Part shown: in pieces, positions 17,986 to 26,080 of the stretch | How positions within the stretch are numbered: the first letter of the stretch is position 1 | Layout: every line of letters starts with the position of its first letter | Origin: Saprospiraceae bacterium | Lineage (GTDB): Bacteria > Bacteroidota > Bacteroidia > Chitinophagales > Saprospiraceae | Reading direction: 5' to 3' | DNA length: 64,000 nt | Assembly (NCBI GenBank): GCA_029262995.1 | Contig: JAJCYH010000022.1 | Coordinates: forward strand, 116,058-180,057 | Translations under genes and position numbers: made by a program | Notes under the pieces: model-generated | Told to the model about the DNA's origin: nothing | The model's input: only the letters and a program-made list of their open reading frames with translations | Databases searched by the model: none

Positions 17986-18555
17986 ATGAACTATAGCTCT
18001 GAGTTTCAGGAAAGTGTAATTAAACTTTTCAATTATTATAAAAAATTAGGTGATGACTGCTTTTCGCAAATCACCGATGCAGAAAAATTGTTTTGGTCCC
18101 CAAATGAAAACAGCAATTCAATTGCTGTAATTGTTCAGCATTTACATGGAAATATGATGTCTAGGTGGACAGATTTCCTAAGCAGCGATGGCGAGAAAGA
18201 TTGGAGGAATCGCGATCAAGAATTTGAATTGTATATTGAAGACAAGAATGAACTCTTGTTAATATGGGAGGAAGGATGGCATTGTCTTTTATCAGCTATC
18301 AATAGAATAGATGAAAACAACTTCACATCATTGGTTTATATTCGTAATCAGGGACACACCATTACAGAAGCCATTCACAGACAACTTGCCCATTATGCTT
18401 ATCATGTAGGTCAGATTATTTCTCTTGCAAAAATTGTTGAAGAAGACTGGAGTTCATTGTCAATTCCAAAAGGCTCTTCATCAAATTATAATGAAGAAAA
18501 GTTTTCGAACCCTAAAACCAAAGGACATTTTACCGATGAGTTTCCTGATAATTAA
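17986..18555 (+). CDS. DUF1572/DinB-like protein
   Basis: 189 residues. The four-helix DinB-type layout is suggested by the three metal-ligand histidine regions: IVQHLHGNM near residue 48, and the pair in HRQLAHYAYHVGQII near 131-145. DUF1572 is a DinB-superfamily group common in Bacteroidota and Bacilli; some relatives are thiol-transferase enzymes, but none is assigned here. The segment SRWTDFLSSDGEKDWRNRD matches the family. No operon partner; the START gene follows 73 bp later on the same strand. Confidence 0.82.
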   Translation: MNYSSEFQESVIKLFNYYKKLGDDCFSQITDAEKLFWSPNENSNSIAVIVQHLHGNMMSRWTDFLSSDGEKDWRNRDQEFELYIEDKNELLLIWEEGWHCLLSAINRIDENNFTSLVYIRNQGHTITEAIHRQLAHYAYHVGQIISLAKIVEEDWSSLSIPKGSSSNYNEEKFSNPKTKGHFTDEFPDN

Positions 18556-18628
18556 TATATCTGGATAGAAATAAGGCATCTATCTTTATAGTTATATACG
18601 TGTTCTTATAATTTAACTTATAGAGTTT

Positions 18629-19264
18629 ATGAAAAGTATTTGTTTGACCTTAATTTTTTTCACAGGAATATCAGTTGTGTCTGATGAATGGAAATTGTTG
18701 AAAGAAACGGATGGGATCAAAGTATACACAAGAAAGCTTGACGAATCAAAGTATGAACAGATCAAGCTTATATTTAATGTTAAGGCTCCACTTTCAGAGA
18801 TCGTTTATGCTCTTGAAGATGTCAAGCATCATAAGGACTGGGTGTATGCTACTGAAGAATCATATATTATTCACAAAAGAACCCCCGATGATTTTGACTA
18901 TTATATAACAATGAAAATGCCATTTCCTGTTAAGGATAGAGATCTTGTTGTTTACTATAAGCGCCACCAGAATAAGGCAACTAAAACGGTGACTATGATT
19001 TCTACAAGCAAGCCAGATGTGAAAAAGTTAAGAGATGGTTATGTACGCATTATGGATTTTAAATCTAAATATACTTTGCGAATGCTAAAAAATGGGTTTG
19101 TAGAAATAGAATATTTTCTTGATGCTGATCCTGGTGGTTCTGTCCCTGCATGGCTGGTAAACCTTGTTACTACAAAAGGTCCTATAGTAACTATGAAAAC
19201 ACTTACAAAAGATTTGGAAAATGGGAAATATAAAGGACTCAAAGCAAAAGATATAATTGAATAA
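18629..19264 (+). CDS. Exported START-domain protein
   Basis: 211 residues with a likely signal peptide (1-18, LTLIFFTGISVVSDE). The rest is one START-type lipid-binding domain: WKLLKETDGIKVYTRKLDES at the start, HKDWVYATEESYIIHK, the hallmark DFDYYITMKMPFPVKDRD, and a C-terminal amphipathic helix (PAWLVNLVTTKGPIVTM). START domains bind sterols or phospholipids. In Bacteroidota these periplasmic forms are frequent but functionally uncharacterised. It is convergent with the glycosyltransferase gene, 10 bp apart. Confidence 0.88.
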   Translation: MKSICLTLIFFTGISVVSDEWKLLKETDGIKVYTRKLDESKYEQIKLIFNVKAPLSEIVYALEDVKHHKDWVYATEESYIIHKRTPDDFDYYITMKMPFPVKDRDLVVYYKRHQNKATKTVTMISTSKPDVKKLRDGYVRIMDFKSKYTLRMLKNGFVEIEYFLDADPGGSVPAWLVNLVTTKGPIVTMKTLTKDLENGKYKGLKAKDIIE

Positions 19265-19274
19265 ATTAACCGAA

Positions 19275-20291
19275 TTAGCAAAAACAGAAATACTCAAAAG
19301 AGTTATTGTCTGCTTTGAATTTGTTTAAGCTTTGAACGATTTCCAATCCAGAGTTCCTTTGTGCAACTGCCATAATTACTTGTTGATTTTTTCCGAACGG
19401 AAATTCGCTTGCAGATTTTAAACTGACACCATAAATATTGTGTCCAATCTTTGAAGGGTTATTGCATATCCAATGGAATGGAATTTTGTTTTGAATTAAT
19501 GCTTGCGCTATCAATTTGCCCTTTTTTCCAGCTCCCCATAATATAAGCTGCTTCTCTTTTTTATAGTCATTTGGAATGAAATGATGCATTTTAAGATCCA
19601 GGAATTTATTGTCTGCATAGTTCTCTCCATTTCTGGAAACGCGGCATTCATGATCTCTCCAAAAATGCATTATTTTATTGACTGAGGATACTTTAATTCC
19701 TGCATTCCTTAACCTGAAACATAAATCGTAGTCTTCAGGATAGATATCAGAATTAAATGCACCAGCTTTAATTAGGTCAGACCTGGAGATCATCCAACAA
19801 GGAGAAGGGATAACACATTCTTTATAGATTTCTTCGTAATTAGTTTCTTTAGAACTTAAATTATTTAACCATTTCTCGTATAATCGAAAACCATCTTGAA
19901 CGGTTTCCTCTGGAAAGTATTTTATCAAACCGGTAGCAATGAATGAATTCCCACGTATCTCTAATAAAGTTTTCAAAGAGAAAATTTTGTCTATTGGCAT
20001 AATGTCATCTGCATCCATCCTTGTTATCAAGTCTCCAATAGAATTTTCAAATGCTAATCGAAGAGCAGGTATTATTCCTTTTTTGTTATTCTTCAAGCAT
20101 GTTATTCTCTGATCCTGAAAAGCATAATGATTAAGAATAGTCCAGCTATTATCGATTGAAAAATCATCGACTGCTATCAGTTCCCAGTTTTGTTCAGATT
20201 GTGCTATTATGGAATTAATACATTCTTGTAAAAACGAAGATGCATTATAGACAGGCATCAAGATACTTACTTCAGGCACACGTTTACTCAT
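19275..20291 (-). CDS. Family 2 glycosyltransferase with C-terminal Rossmann-like module
   Basis: 338 residues. Residues 1-230 are a GT-A transferase: VSILMPVYNASSF, then AVDDFSIDNS and the metal-binding RMDADDIMP near 92, with a substrate segment SPCWMISRSDL. Residues 245-338 form a separate alpha/beta unit beginning LILWGAGKKGKLIAQALI, a glycine-rich nucleotide-binding turn, and ending with a Cys-rich tail (YFCFC). GT2 enzymes with this appended module are seen in envelope polysaccharide loci, but there are no other polysaccharide genes next to it here. The sugar is unknown. Confidence 0.85.
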   Translation of the reverse strand: MSKRVPEVSILMPVYNASSFLQECINSIIAQSEQNWELIAVDDFSIDNSWTILNHYAFQDQRITCLKNNKKGIIPALRLAFENSIGDLITRMDADDIMPIDKIFSLKTLLEIRGNSFIATGLIKYFPEETVQDGFRLYEKWLNNLSSKETNYEEIYKECVIPSPCWMISRSDLIKAGAFNSDIYPEDYDLCFRLRNAGIKVSSVNKIMHFWRDHECRVSRNGENYADNKFLDLKMHHFIPNDYKKEKQLILWGAGKKGKLIAQALIQNKIPFHWICNNPSKIGHNIYGVSLKSASEFPFGKNQQVIMAVAQRNSGLEIVQSLNKFKADNNSFEYFCFC

Positions 20292-20315
20292 AGACCTATT
20301 AATTACAAGTTCTTT

Positions 20316-21761
20316 TTAGAAGATAAAAGGTATGATAAGTTTTGTAAAAACCATCAACAATGCTACCGATATGATATTCAGGAAAAATCCTACCCTTGCC
20401 ATCTCGTAAACTTTAATATGACCACTTGCAAAGACTATTGCATTTGGAGGAGTTGCCATTGGTAGCATAAAAGCACAACTTGCCGCCATGGTTACTGGGA
20501 TACAAATATGTAATATTGGTACTCCAAGGCCAACTGCCATAGCAGCTACAACCGGAATAAAGATGGCGACCAATGCAACATTACTCATCAATTCTGTCAT
20601 AAACAACATAATGCTTATTAAAATGCAACTTATTAAAAAGACTGAAAGGCCTTGCTGACTAGATATACTATCACCAATAAGTGATATTAGACCTGCGTCT
20701 GATAGAGCACTGGCAAGGGCAAGCCCACCTCCAAAAAGAATAAGAATACCCCATGGTAGTCTGCTCGTATCTTCCCAGTCTAATAGAAAGGCACCTTTTT
20801 TAAAGTCATGAGCAAAAGTGAACATGGCCATGGCACCGATCAAACTGACACTTGTATCAGTCAGATCCAGTCCAGGAATAAATCGATTGACTTGCGATCT
20901 AAAAATCCATAGAAATATTGTAACCGCAAACACTGACAGAACCATTTTTTCTGCTTTACTGGTTTTGCCTAATTTCATAATTTCATCGCTTACCAGCTGA
21001 TTGGTTCGATTAAAGTTAGTGGGTTCATTTGAAAACATCCATTTTGTCAATACGACATACAATACAGCCAACATCATCAAAGCAAAAGGAACGCCTATAA
21101 GCATCCAGTTAAAGAAAGTTATTTCAATATTATACTCTTTTTCAAGTATTCCTACTAGAATAACATTTGGTGGAGTTCCAATTATTGTACTTATACCTCC
21201 AATATTTGCGGAAAAAGCTATAGCGAGCATTATGCTTAGCGCAAATTTTTGGTCATTTTTGGTAAAACCATCTGCATCATTTTTTAGTAACATAATGACC
21301 TGTGTAGCTATAGGCAGCATTACAATTGTACTCGCAGTATTGCTGATCCACATACTTAGCAATGCTGTTGCCAACATGAAACCTAATATAACTCTATCAG
21401 GACTAGTCCCTGTTTTATTAATAATGTTTAAGGCTATACGACGATGAAGATTTGCTTTTTCCAAAGCAAGAGCCATTACAAAGCCTCCAAAGAAAAGAAA
21501 GACAATGTGACTACCATAAATTGATGCTGTAGATTTTATATCAGAAATTCCAATTAGAGGAAATAGAAGTAGTGGGAGCAGTGATGTAACTGATATTGAA
21601 ACGGCTTCAGTTATCCACCATATGATCATCCAAGCAGCTACTGCAATTACTTTTTGCGCTAGAAAGGAAATAATGGTAACCGGAAAAAAATAGATAAGTA
21701 AGAAGAACAGCGGTCCTGCTAAAAATCCTAATTTCTTGTAAGTAGGATATATAGAGCTCAT
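20316..21761 (-). CDS. SLC13/DASS sodium:anion symporter
   Basis: 481 residues and about 12 hydrophobic helices. The two inverted-repeat substrate/sodium motifs are visible: SNT at 140-142 (WISNTASTIVMLP), and SNV in LMSNVALVAIFIPVVAAMA in the second half. Other marks are IIGTPPNVILVGIL, and MAASCAFMLPMATPPNAIVFASG near the end, the DASS signature region. Family members carry dicarboxylates (succinate, malate) or sulfate with sodium. The Ser-Asn-Val in the second motif departs from the usual SNT. Downstream on its strand is the glycosyltransferase gene, 24 bp away. Confidence 0.93.
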   Translation of the reverse strand: MSSIYPTYKKLGFLAGPLFFLLIYFFPVTIISFLAQKVIAVAAWMIIWWITEAVSISVTSLLPLLLFPLIGISDIKSTASIYGSHIVFLFFGGFVMALALEKANLHRRIALNIINKTGTSPDRVILGFMLATALLSMWISNTASTIVMLPIATQVIMLLKNDADGFTKNDQKFALSIMLAIAFSANIGGISTIIGTPPNVILVGILEKEYNIEITFFNWMLIGVPFALMMLAVLYVVLTKWMFSNEPTNFNRTNQLVSDEIMKLGKTSKAEKMVLSVFAVTIFLWIFRSQVNRFIPGLDLTDTSVSLIGAMAMFTFAHDFKKGAFLLDWEDTSRLPWGILILFGGGLALASALSDAGLISLIGDSISSQQGLSVFLISCILISIMLFMTELMSNVALVAIFIPVVAAMAVGLGVPILHICIPVTMAASCAFMLPMATPPNAIVFASGHIKVYEMARVGFFLNIISVALLMVFTKLIIPFIF

Positions 21762-21896
21762 AGCATTTACTTTTTTAAGAAGGTATAAATATAGTAGAGT
21801 TATCAGTTATTGGTTATTCTAATTGGACTAGGTAATCACCTTTATAATGTTCAATGTTATTTGAAGTAGATGGAAATATAACTAGGGAAGCTATTG

Positions 21897-21923
21897 AAAA
21901 AAAGCCAGCTATAAAAGCTGGCT
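21897..21923 (-). terminator. Rho-independent terminator of the porin gene
   Basis: On the minus strand AGCCAGCT (21923-21916), a 5-nt loop and AGCTGGCT (21910-21903) form a perfect 8-bp stem followed by a run of T. It lies about 27 bp after the stop codon of the porin gene. Confidence 0.9.
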
Positions 21924-21950
21924 CCATTTAAATTATATGTATTGATTCAA

Positions 21951-23294
21951 TTAGATAGCAAGTAAAGCACCTAAAACGAAACCAAAACTACTTACATCTC
22001 TGTCACTATGCGTTGTTCCTAGATCAGTAAAATTACCACCACTGATAAAATTAAGTGGTGCATATCCAGCAGTCCTGAAAAATTCTAAGAAAAACCTTGA
22101 TGTTTCTTGGACCTGAGCATTTACGCCTATCACCGTTTGATTTTGTCTTTCCCAAGGAGAACCTTCAGGTCCAGCTTTGAAGTTTGAAAATTCATAGGAT
22201 AATGAATAAATGATATTGCCGCTCTTGTTTACTTGATAAATAGCTCCGTAGTCCAGAGATGAAACTTTTGAAGCTGCAAATTGATTAAGTGGTGGTGTTG
22301 GATTAAATGTTCCAGGCCAAACATCCTCTGTTTTTGCAAATCCCGCCTTTAGATAAAGCCTGTTTTTTATGGTAATGTTTCCATAATATGTAAATGCTGC
22401 ATTACTTTCTATACAAGGTGTAAAATGCACTACTGGAAAGTCTTGACAATAGGCAGATCCCTTTAAATAAGAAGCTCCAACTTGAACCTTAATACCATCA
22501 ACTGGTTCAATGGTATAATTTAGATCAGCAGCAAAATTATTTAACTGAGATGGTACTGCAGTAGAATCTACAGGTACATTGAGCGCTCTGAATTGTGCAC
22601 CTCCCTGAATAAAAGAAATATTGGCATTAATGCCATATTTGTCAAAACCCACTAAAGCACCATATCCTAATCCACCAAAGGCATGCCACATTGTGGAGTT
22701 GGTAAATGGACTAACACTGTTGGTTTGCCCAAAAGGCGTATCCATTTTGCCCAAAGCAAAATATAAAGGAAACTTATTAAGATCACCTATTGTAATGAAA
22801 CCCTTTCTTAGTTGAATTTGGTTTCTGCCTATAGCAGTAATTGATCCAGCACCAAAACTCTGTTGAGGGTCATATAGTAACTCTCCATAAGCAGTAACCC
22901 ATGAATTTAAGGAAGCGGTTAAAGATAAATGAGCAGAATGCACTACGGCTTCTGAAACTGTTTCACCAATTTGATTATTCGAAGTCGGATGACGCATCAG
23001 ATAACCAAACTTTGAATTCGTATTTGAATTTTGGTAATCCATTATTCCGATCATTTGGAATCCTAAAGTCAGTGACTTTTCAGGAAGCATTCCGTCAGCT
23101 TTAGAATCCATCAATACCTGCACCTTTCTAAGGTTTTGATTAGGTTCCATCATTAGATAGGAGAAGTATGAATTTAAACCTAGCTCATAATTGCTTTGTT
23201 TTGAGTTGGGCATTGGAGTATCCTGAGCACAGAGTTCTATACTTCCACCAACCAAAAGGCAGAAAAAGAAAAAGATATTTTTTTTCATTGTCAA
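21951..23294 (-). CDS. Outer-membrane beta-barrel porin (LbtU-like)
   Basis: 447 residues with a signal peptide (1-24, ending ELCAQD). The mature protein is rich in alternating aromatic strands. It contains GKMDTPFGQTNSVSPFTNS near residue 180 and IDNGIHVQVGASYLK-like strands (seen as IKVQVGASYLKG), ending in LGALLAI rather than a terminal Phe. The DTPFG and SVSPF pattern is like the LbtU/DUF3573 group of porins, first described for siderophore uptake in Legionella. The substrate here is unknown. It ends at a strong intrinsic terminator, so it is a separate transcription unit from the SLC13 gene. Confidence 0.7.
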   Translation of the reverse strand: MTMKKNIFFFFCLLVGGSIELCAQDTPMPNSKQSNYELGLNSYFSYLMMEPNQNLRKVQVLMDSKADGMLPEKSLTLGFQMIGIMDYQNSNTNSKFGYLMRHPTSNNQIGETVSEAVVHSAHLSLTASLNSWVTAYGELLYDPQQSFGAGSITAIGRNQIQLRKGFITIGDLNKFPLYFALGKMDTPFGQTNSVSPFTNSTMWHAFGGLGYGALVGFDKYGINANISFIQGGAQFRALNVPVDSTAVPSQLNNFAADLNYTIEPVDGIKVQVGASYLKGSAYCQDFPVVHFTPCIESNAAFTYYGNITIKNRLYLKAGFAKTEDVWPGTFNPTPPLNQFAASKVSSLDYGAIYQVNKSGNIIYSLSYEFSNFKAGPEGSPWERQNQTVIGVNAQVQETSRFFLEFFRTAGYAPLNFISGGNFTDLGTTHSDRDVSSFGFVLGALLAI

Positions 23295-23443
23295 GTTTTG
23301 AATTATTGATAAAAAAGTAGAAATCTATTAATGACTTAGTTGATTAATCATAACTTGATTCCCATTTGGAATTAAAACTTGCCAATATTAATAAAAAATG
23401 TAATATTTAGTAAATGTCGAAGAGAATAAATCTGTTAAATTGT

Positions 23444-24174
23444 TTATATACTATAAATTATAGCAATTAGCACCATAATAATCATAGTAATGTTTTCAAT
23501 AATTGTAACTTTTCACATCGGTAGGTTAAAAACGGTACCCAAGCATGCGCATTGGGTCTTTCTATTTTGAAGGTTGCTTTGTACTACACCTATGGTTCCT
23601 AAACCCAGAACAACTATTACGGACTAATTAGAATTAGGACATCGAAATCGAGCAAATAACCTATACCAAGCAATAATTCAATAAATGGATAGATCAGCCC
23701 ATGGGCGGTCATTTAGAAGCTGTGATATCATAAATCGAAAATGAATTGGTAAATGATTTTTTCCAGGAATATAAAAAAGGAAAATGCAAGGAAAAAACCA
23801 GTCATAAAAAGTTTCATCCAAGTCATTATATTAAATTGTTCAAAAGGATATTTTACCAAGACACCAGTGCCTAAAAGTTAGGTAACAACAATTATTAGGG
23901 GCTTGTAATTTTCAAGATTGGCTTCAGAAATATCCTTTGTCTCCGTTATTTTGGATGCCGCGTTTTCAATATCGCTTGCAATATATTTTCCAAGATGTTT
24001 ATTTATGCTTTGGATAGAGATATCTGAATTAACTTAAATGCTTGCTTGTGGATATTCCAGTTGCACATCTTCATTTAATACTTCAGGGATTCCCATCAAC
24101 TTCTCCTTAACATTATTAAAACAATTCATGCAAGTCATTCCATCAATTTTCAATAATCTTTCCATATCGAGCAT
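23444..24174 (-). pseudogene. Decayed HMA-MauE fusion gene (heavy-metal associated)
   Basis: Reading the minus strand from 24174 gives MERLLKIDGMTCMNCFNNV (a heavy-metal-associated domain with Cys-x-x-Cys), then KPLIIVVT, stop, and LVKYPFEQFNIMTWMKLFMT. Further on, in shifted frames, come HGLIYPFIELLLGIGYLLDF and KTQCACLGTVFNLPM, then KVTIIENITMIIMVLIAI. This is the order of the Bacteroidota HMA-MauE/DoxX-type proteins of about 240 residues. At least three in-frame stops and two frame changes break it. It is a dead gene for copper or another soft metal, at the edge of a small accessory cluster. Confidence 0.8.
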
Positions 24175-24312
24175 ATCTGAAACCACTTGTCCTAAGTTCA
24201 TTAATTTTCTGTCTAATTATTAGATTTAATGGTTAGTTGGAAGACTAAAGAGACAAGATCTGAACTTTTATTCAACTAAAATATAAAAATATGTTAAAAT
24301 GTTTTTTTATTT

Positions 24313-24333
24313 CTAAACGATTGGTTAGTTTTG
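24313..24333 (+). promoter_or_regulatory. Candidate TetR operator overlapping a -7 promoter element
   Basis: CTAAACGATTGGTTAG at 24313-24328 is a near-palindrome. A matching site, CTAAATGATTGTTTAG, lies at 24935 in the gap before the next gene; the two share 14 of 16 bases. The right half runs into TAGTTTTG (24326-24333), a perfect Bacteroidota -7 box, 17 bp before the TetR start. Binding here would block RNA polymerase. Confidence 0.65.
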
Positions 24334-24350
24334 CTTTGTAGTTAGAAATA

Positions 24351-24914
24351 ATGGCTAGAAAAAAACAATATATAGAAGAAGAAGTTATTGACAAAGCAAT
24401 GCATTTGTTTTGGCGTAATGGTTACGAAAACACATCTATGCAAATGCTTGAAAAACAAATGGGCATAAACAAGTTTTCAATCTATTCTAGTTTCGGTAAC
24501 AAACATGGTTTATTTTTAGAAAGTTTAAAAAGTTACAAGGCTAAAAGAAAAAAAATGTTCGATAGATTAAAAAACGCCACAAATGGTGTTAAAGATATCA
24601 AACAGTTTTTTTATGATTCTGTAACAATTTGTAATCAAAAAGGCAATGAAAAAGGTTGTTTATTAACTAATACGTATAATGAGTTTTCTGCAAGTGAAGA
24701 CGAAATAGTAAACAAACAGATCACCGCTTTTATGGATAATCTCAAAAGTTTATTCATTGAAAAATTAAGAATGGATCCTGCTAAAAGCAAAGACACCATA
24801 ACAAAACAAGCTAACTATTTAGTTTTAGCAAAACATGGTTTAGCAGCTGCAACAAGAGTAAATAGCAAAAAAGAAATAGAAGATTATATAGAAATGACAT
24901 TTAAAAACATTTAA
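24351..24914 (+). CDS. TetR family regulator of the CMD/DoxX cluster
   Basis: 187 residues. The N-terminal helix-turn-helix is EEEVIDKAMHLFWRNGYENT, MQMLEKQMGINKFSIYSSFG, NKHGLFLESL. The C-terminal part is of the type with NEKGCLLTNTYNEFSASEDE (the QacR/AcrR-like TetR_C subgroup that contains GCLL). It is likely autoregulated through the operator overlapping its own promoter, and it would control the downstream genes through the second copy at 24935. The very A-rich codon use and short spacers recall Flavobacteriaceae, so transfer is possible (inference). Confidence 0.9.
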   Translation: MARKKQYIEEEVIDKAMHLFWRNGYENTSMQMLEKQMGINKFSIYSSFGNKHGLFLESLKSYKAKRKKMFDRLKNATNGVKDIKQFFYDSVTICNQKGNEKGCLLTNTYNEFSASEDEIVNKQITAFMDNLKSLFIEKLRMDPAKSKDTITKQANYLVLAKHGLAAATRVNSKKEIEDYIEMTFKNI

Positions 24915-24934
24915 ACATTTTTATTAATCCATAA

Positions 24935-24955
24935 CTAAATGATTGTTTAGTTTAA
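24935..24955 (+). promoter_or_regulatory. Second TetR operator copy, upstream of the CMD-family gene
   Basis: CTAAATGATTGTTTAG (24935-24950) is followed by TAGTTTAA (24948-24955), a weaker -7-like box in the same relative position as at the first site. It sits 35 bp before the ATG at 24990. Its match to the site at 24313 suggests co-repression of both genes by the TetR protein. Confidence 0.6.
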
Positions 24956-24989
24956 ACAATAATTATTAAACAGATAGAAAAATAAAATT

Positions 24990-25553
24990 ATGACAACATT
25001 AAAAGTTCACAACATCGAAACTGCACCAGAAGGTAGCAAGGCATTACTAGAAAATTCTCAAAAAGCTTACGGAATGATTCCTAGTTTACATGGAGTATTA
25101 GCAGGAGCTCCTGGCATTTTAGAGGCTTACCAAATCTTACATCAACTTTTTGTAAACTCTTCATTTAATAATGAAGAATTAACAGTCGTATGGCAAACCA
25201 TAAACGTTGAGCATGCATGTCATTACTGTGTACCTGCACATACAAGCATTGCAAAAATGATGAAGGTAAATGATGCTATAACAGAATCATTACGAAACGA
25301 ATCACCACTTGAGAATCCTAAATTAGAAGCGTTACGCACCATGACATTAACGATTGTTCGTAATCGTGGACACGTAACACAAGAAGATTTAAATACTTTT
25401 TATGCTGCGGGTTATGAAGAAAGACAAGTATTAGAAATCATTTTAGGATTGTCTCAAAAAACTATAAGTAACTATGCAAACCATATTGCTAATACACCTG
25501 TGGATGCAGGATTTAAAAAGTTCGCTTGGTCTAAAGAGATTGTGGAAGCTTAA
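24990..25553 (+). CDS. Carboxymuconolactone decarboxylase family (alkylhydroperoxidase-like) protein
   Basis: 187 residues. The redox motif is Glu74-His-Ala-Cys77-His-Tyr-Cys80-Val-Pro-Ala-His84, the AhpD-like CxxC...H arrangement. The rest is helical, with HGVLAGAPGILEAYQILHQL before the motif and LEIILGLSQKTISNYANHIA after it, as in the peroxidase-related CMD family. It may detoxify organic hydroperoxides or act on thiol substrates; the substrate is unknown. It follows the TetR gene, and a DoxX-like gene comes next. Confidence 0.88.
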   Translation: MTTLKVHNIETAPEGSKALLENSQKAYGMIPSLHGVLAGAPGILEAYQILHQLFVNSSFNNEELTVVWQTINVEHACHYCVPAHTSIAKMMKVNDAITESLRNESPLENPKLEALRTMTLTIVRNRGHVTQEDLNTFYAAGYEERQVLEIILGLSQKTISNYANHIANTPVDAGFKKFAWSKEIVEA

Positions 25554-25578
25554 TTGCTACAGATTGATTAATAGCTTT

Positions 25579-25604
25579 AAACCTTCCGTTTATTCGGAAG
25601 GTTT
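25579..25604 (+). terminator. Stem-loop between the CMD-family and DoxX-like genes
   Basis: AAACCTTCCG (25579-25588) and CGGAAGGTTT (25595-25604) form a perfect 10-bp stem with a 6-nt loop. The T residues are within the stem end (GGTTTATTT), so it is a moderate intrinsic terminator. It lies 26 bp after one stop and 17 bp before the next ATG, so it may reduce read-through to the DoxX-like gene rather than end the operon. Confidence 0.65.
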
Positions 25605-25620
25605 ATTTAAAAAAGAAAAA

Positions 25621-26007
25621 ATGAAAAACATAACAAACCAAGGTATCAATATTGTGATAATTGGTATAATGACCTTTTTTGCAATTCCAAAATTACTAGG
25701 AAAACCTCAAAGTATTGAAGGTTTTAAGCAATTTGAAAATGCCATTCATCTAAATGCTGATTTTTTCCGAATATTTACAGGGATTTCAGAATTAGGCTTG
25801 GCACTTCTGTTTCTAATTTTTGTGATTTATAAAAATACAACTATTGGTAAAATAGCCTTTTCATTTTTATTAATTACCATGATTGCGGCTTTAGCATTAG
25901 AGTTTTTCGTAAGACCAGAACCTAAAAATTTATTAGTCATTATTGCTGTGATATTAGCAGTAGTATCTGTTTTCAGATTAAAAACTATAAAGCAAGCATC
26001 AAAATAA
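25621..26007 (+). CDS. DoxX-like four-helix membrane protein
   Basis: About 128 residues from the ATG at 25621. The same frame is open back to 25474, but that would run through the preceding gene and the stem-loop, so 25621 is the real start. Four hydrophobic helices are seen: INIVIIGIMTFFAIPKLLG, ISELGLALLFLIFVIY, IGKIAFSFLLITMIAALAL and NLLVIIAVILAVVSVF. The first helix followed by FFRIFTGISELG is a DoxX hallmark (ITGxxExxG). DoxX proteins are linked to oxidative and sulfur stress, which fits the CMD-family neighbour. Confidence 0.8.
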   Translation: MKNITNQGINIVIIGIMTFFAIPKLLGKPQSIEGFKQFENAIHLNADFFRIFTGISELGLALLFLIFVIYKNTTIGKIAFSFLLITMIAALALEFFVRPEPKNLLVIIAVILAVVSVFRLKTIKQASK

Positions 26008-26080
26008 AACCGTCAGTAAAACTATTAACCGTTAACTCTTTTTATATTTCAAATTGGGGCATTTCAAAATAAATGAGACT

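Noticed and set aside
24038..24223. Plus-strand 61-codon ORF in the HMA-MauE region
   Set aside because: It is the reverse of the heavy-metal domain remnant on the minus strand.
25474..25620. Longer start of the DoxX-like gene
   Set aside because: It would run through the CMD-family gene's end and a hairpin; the ATG at 25621 gives a normal DoxX start.
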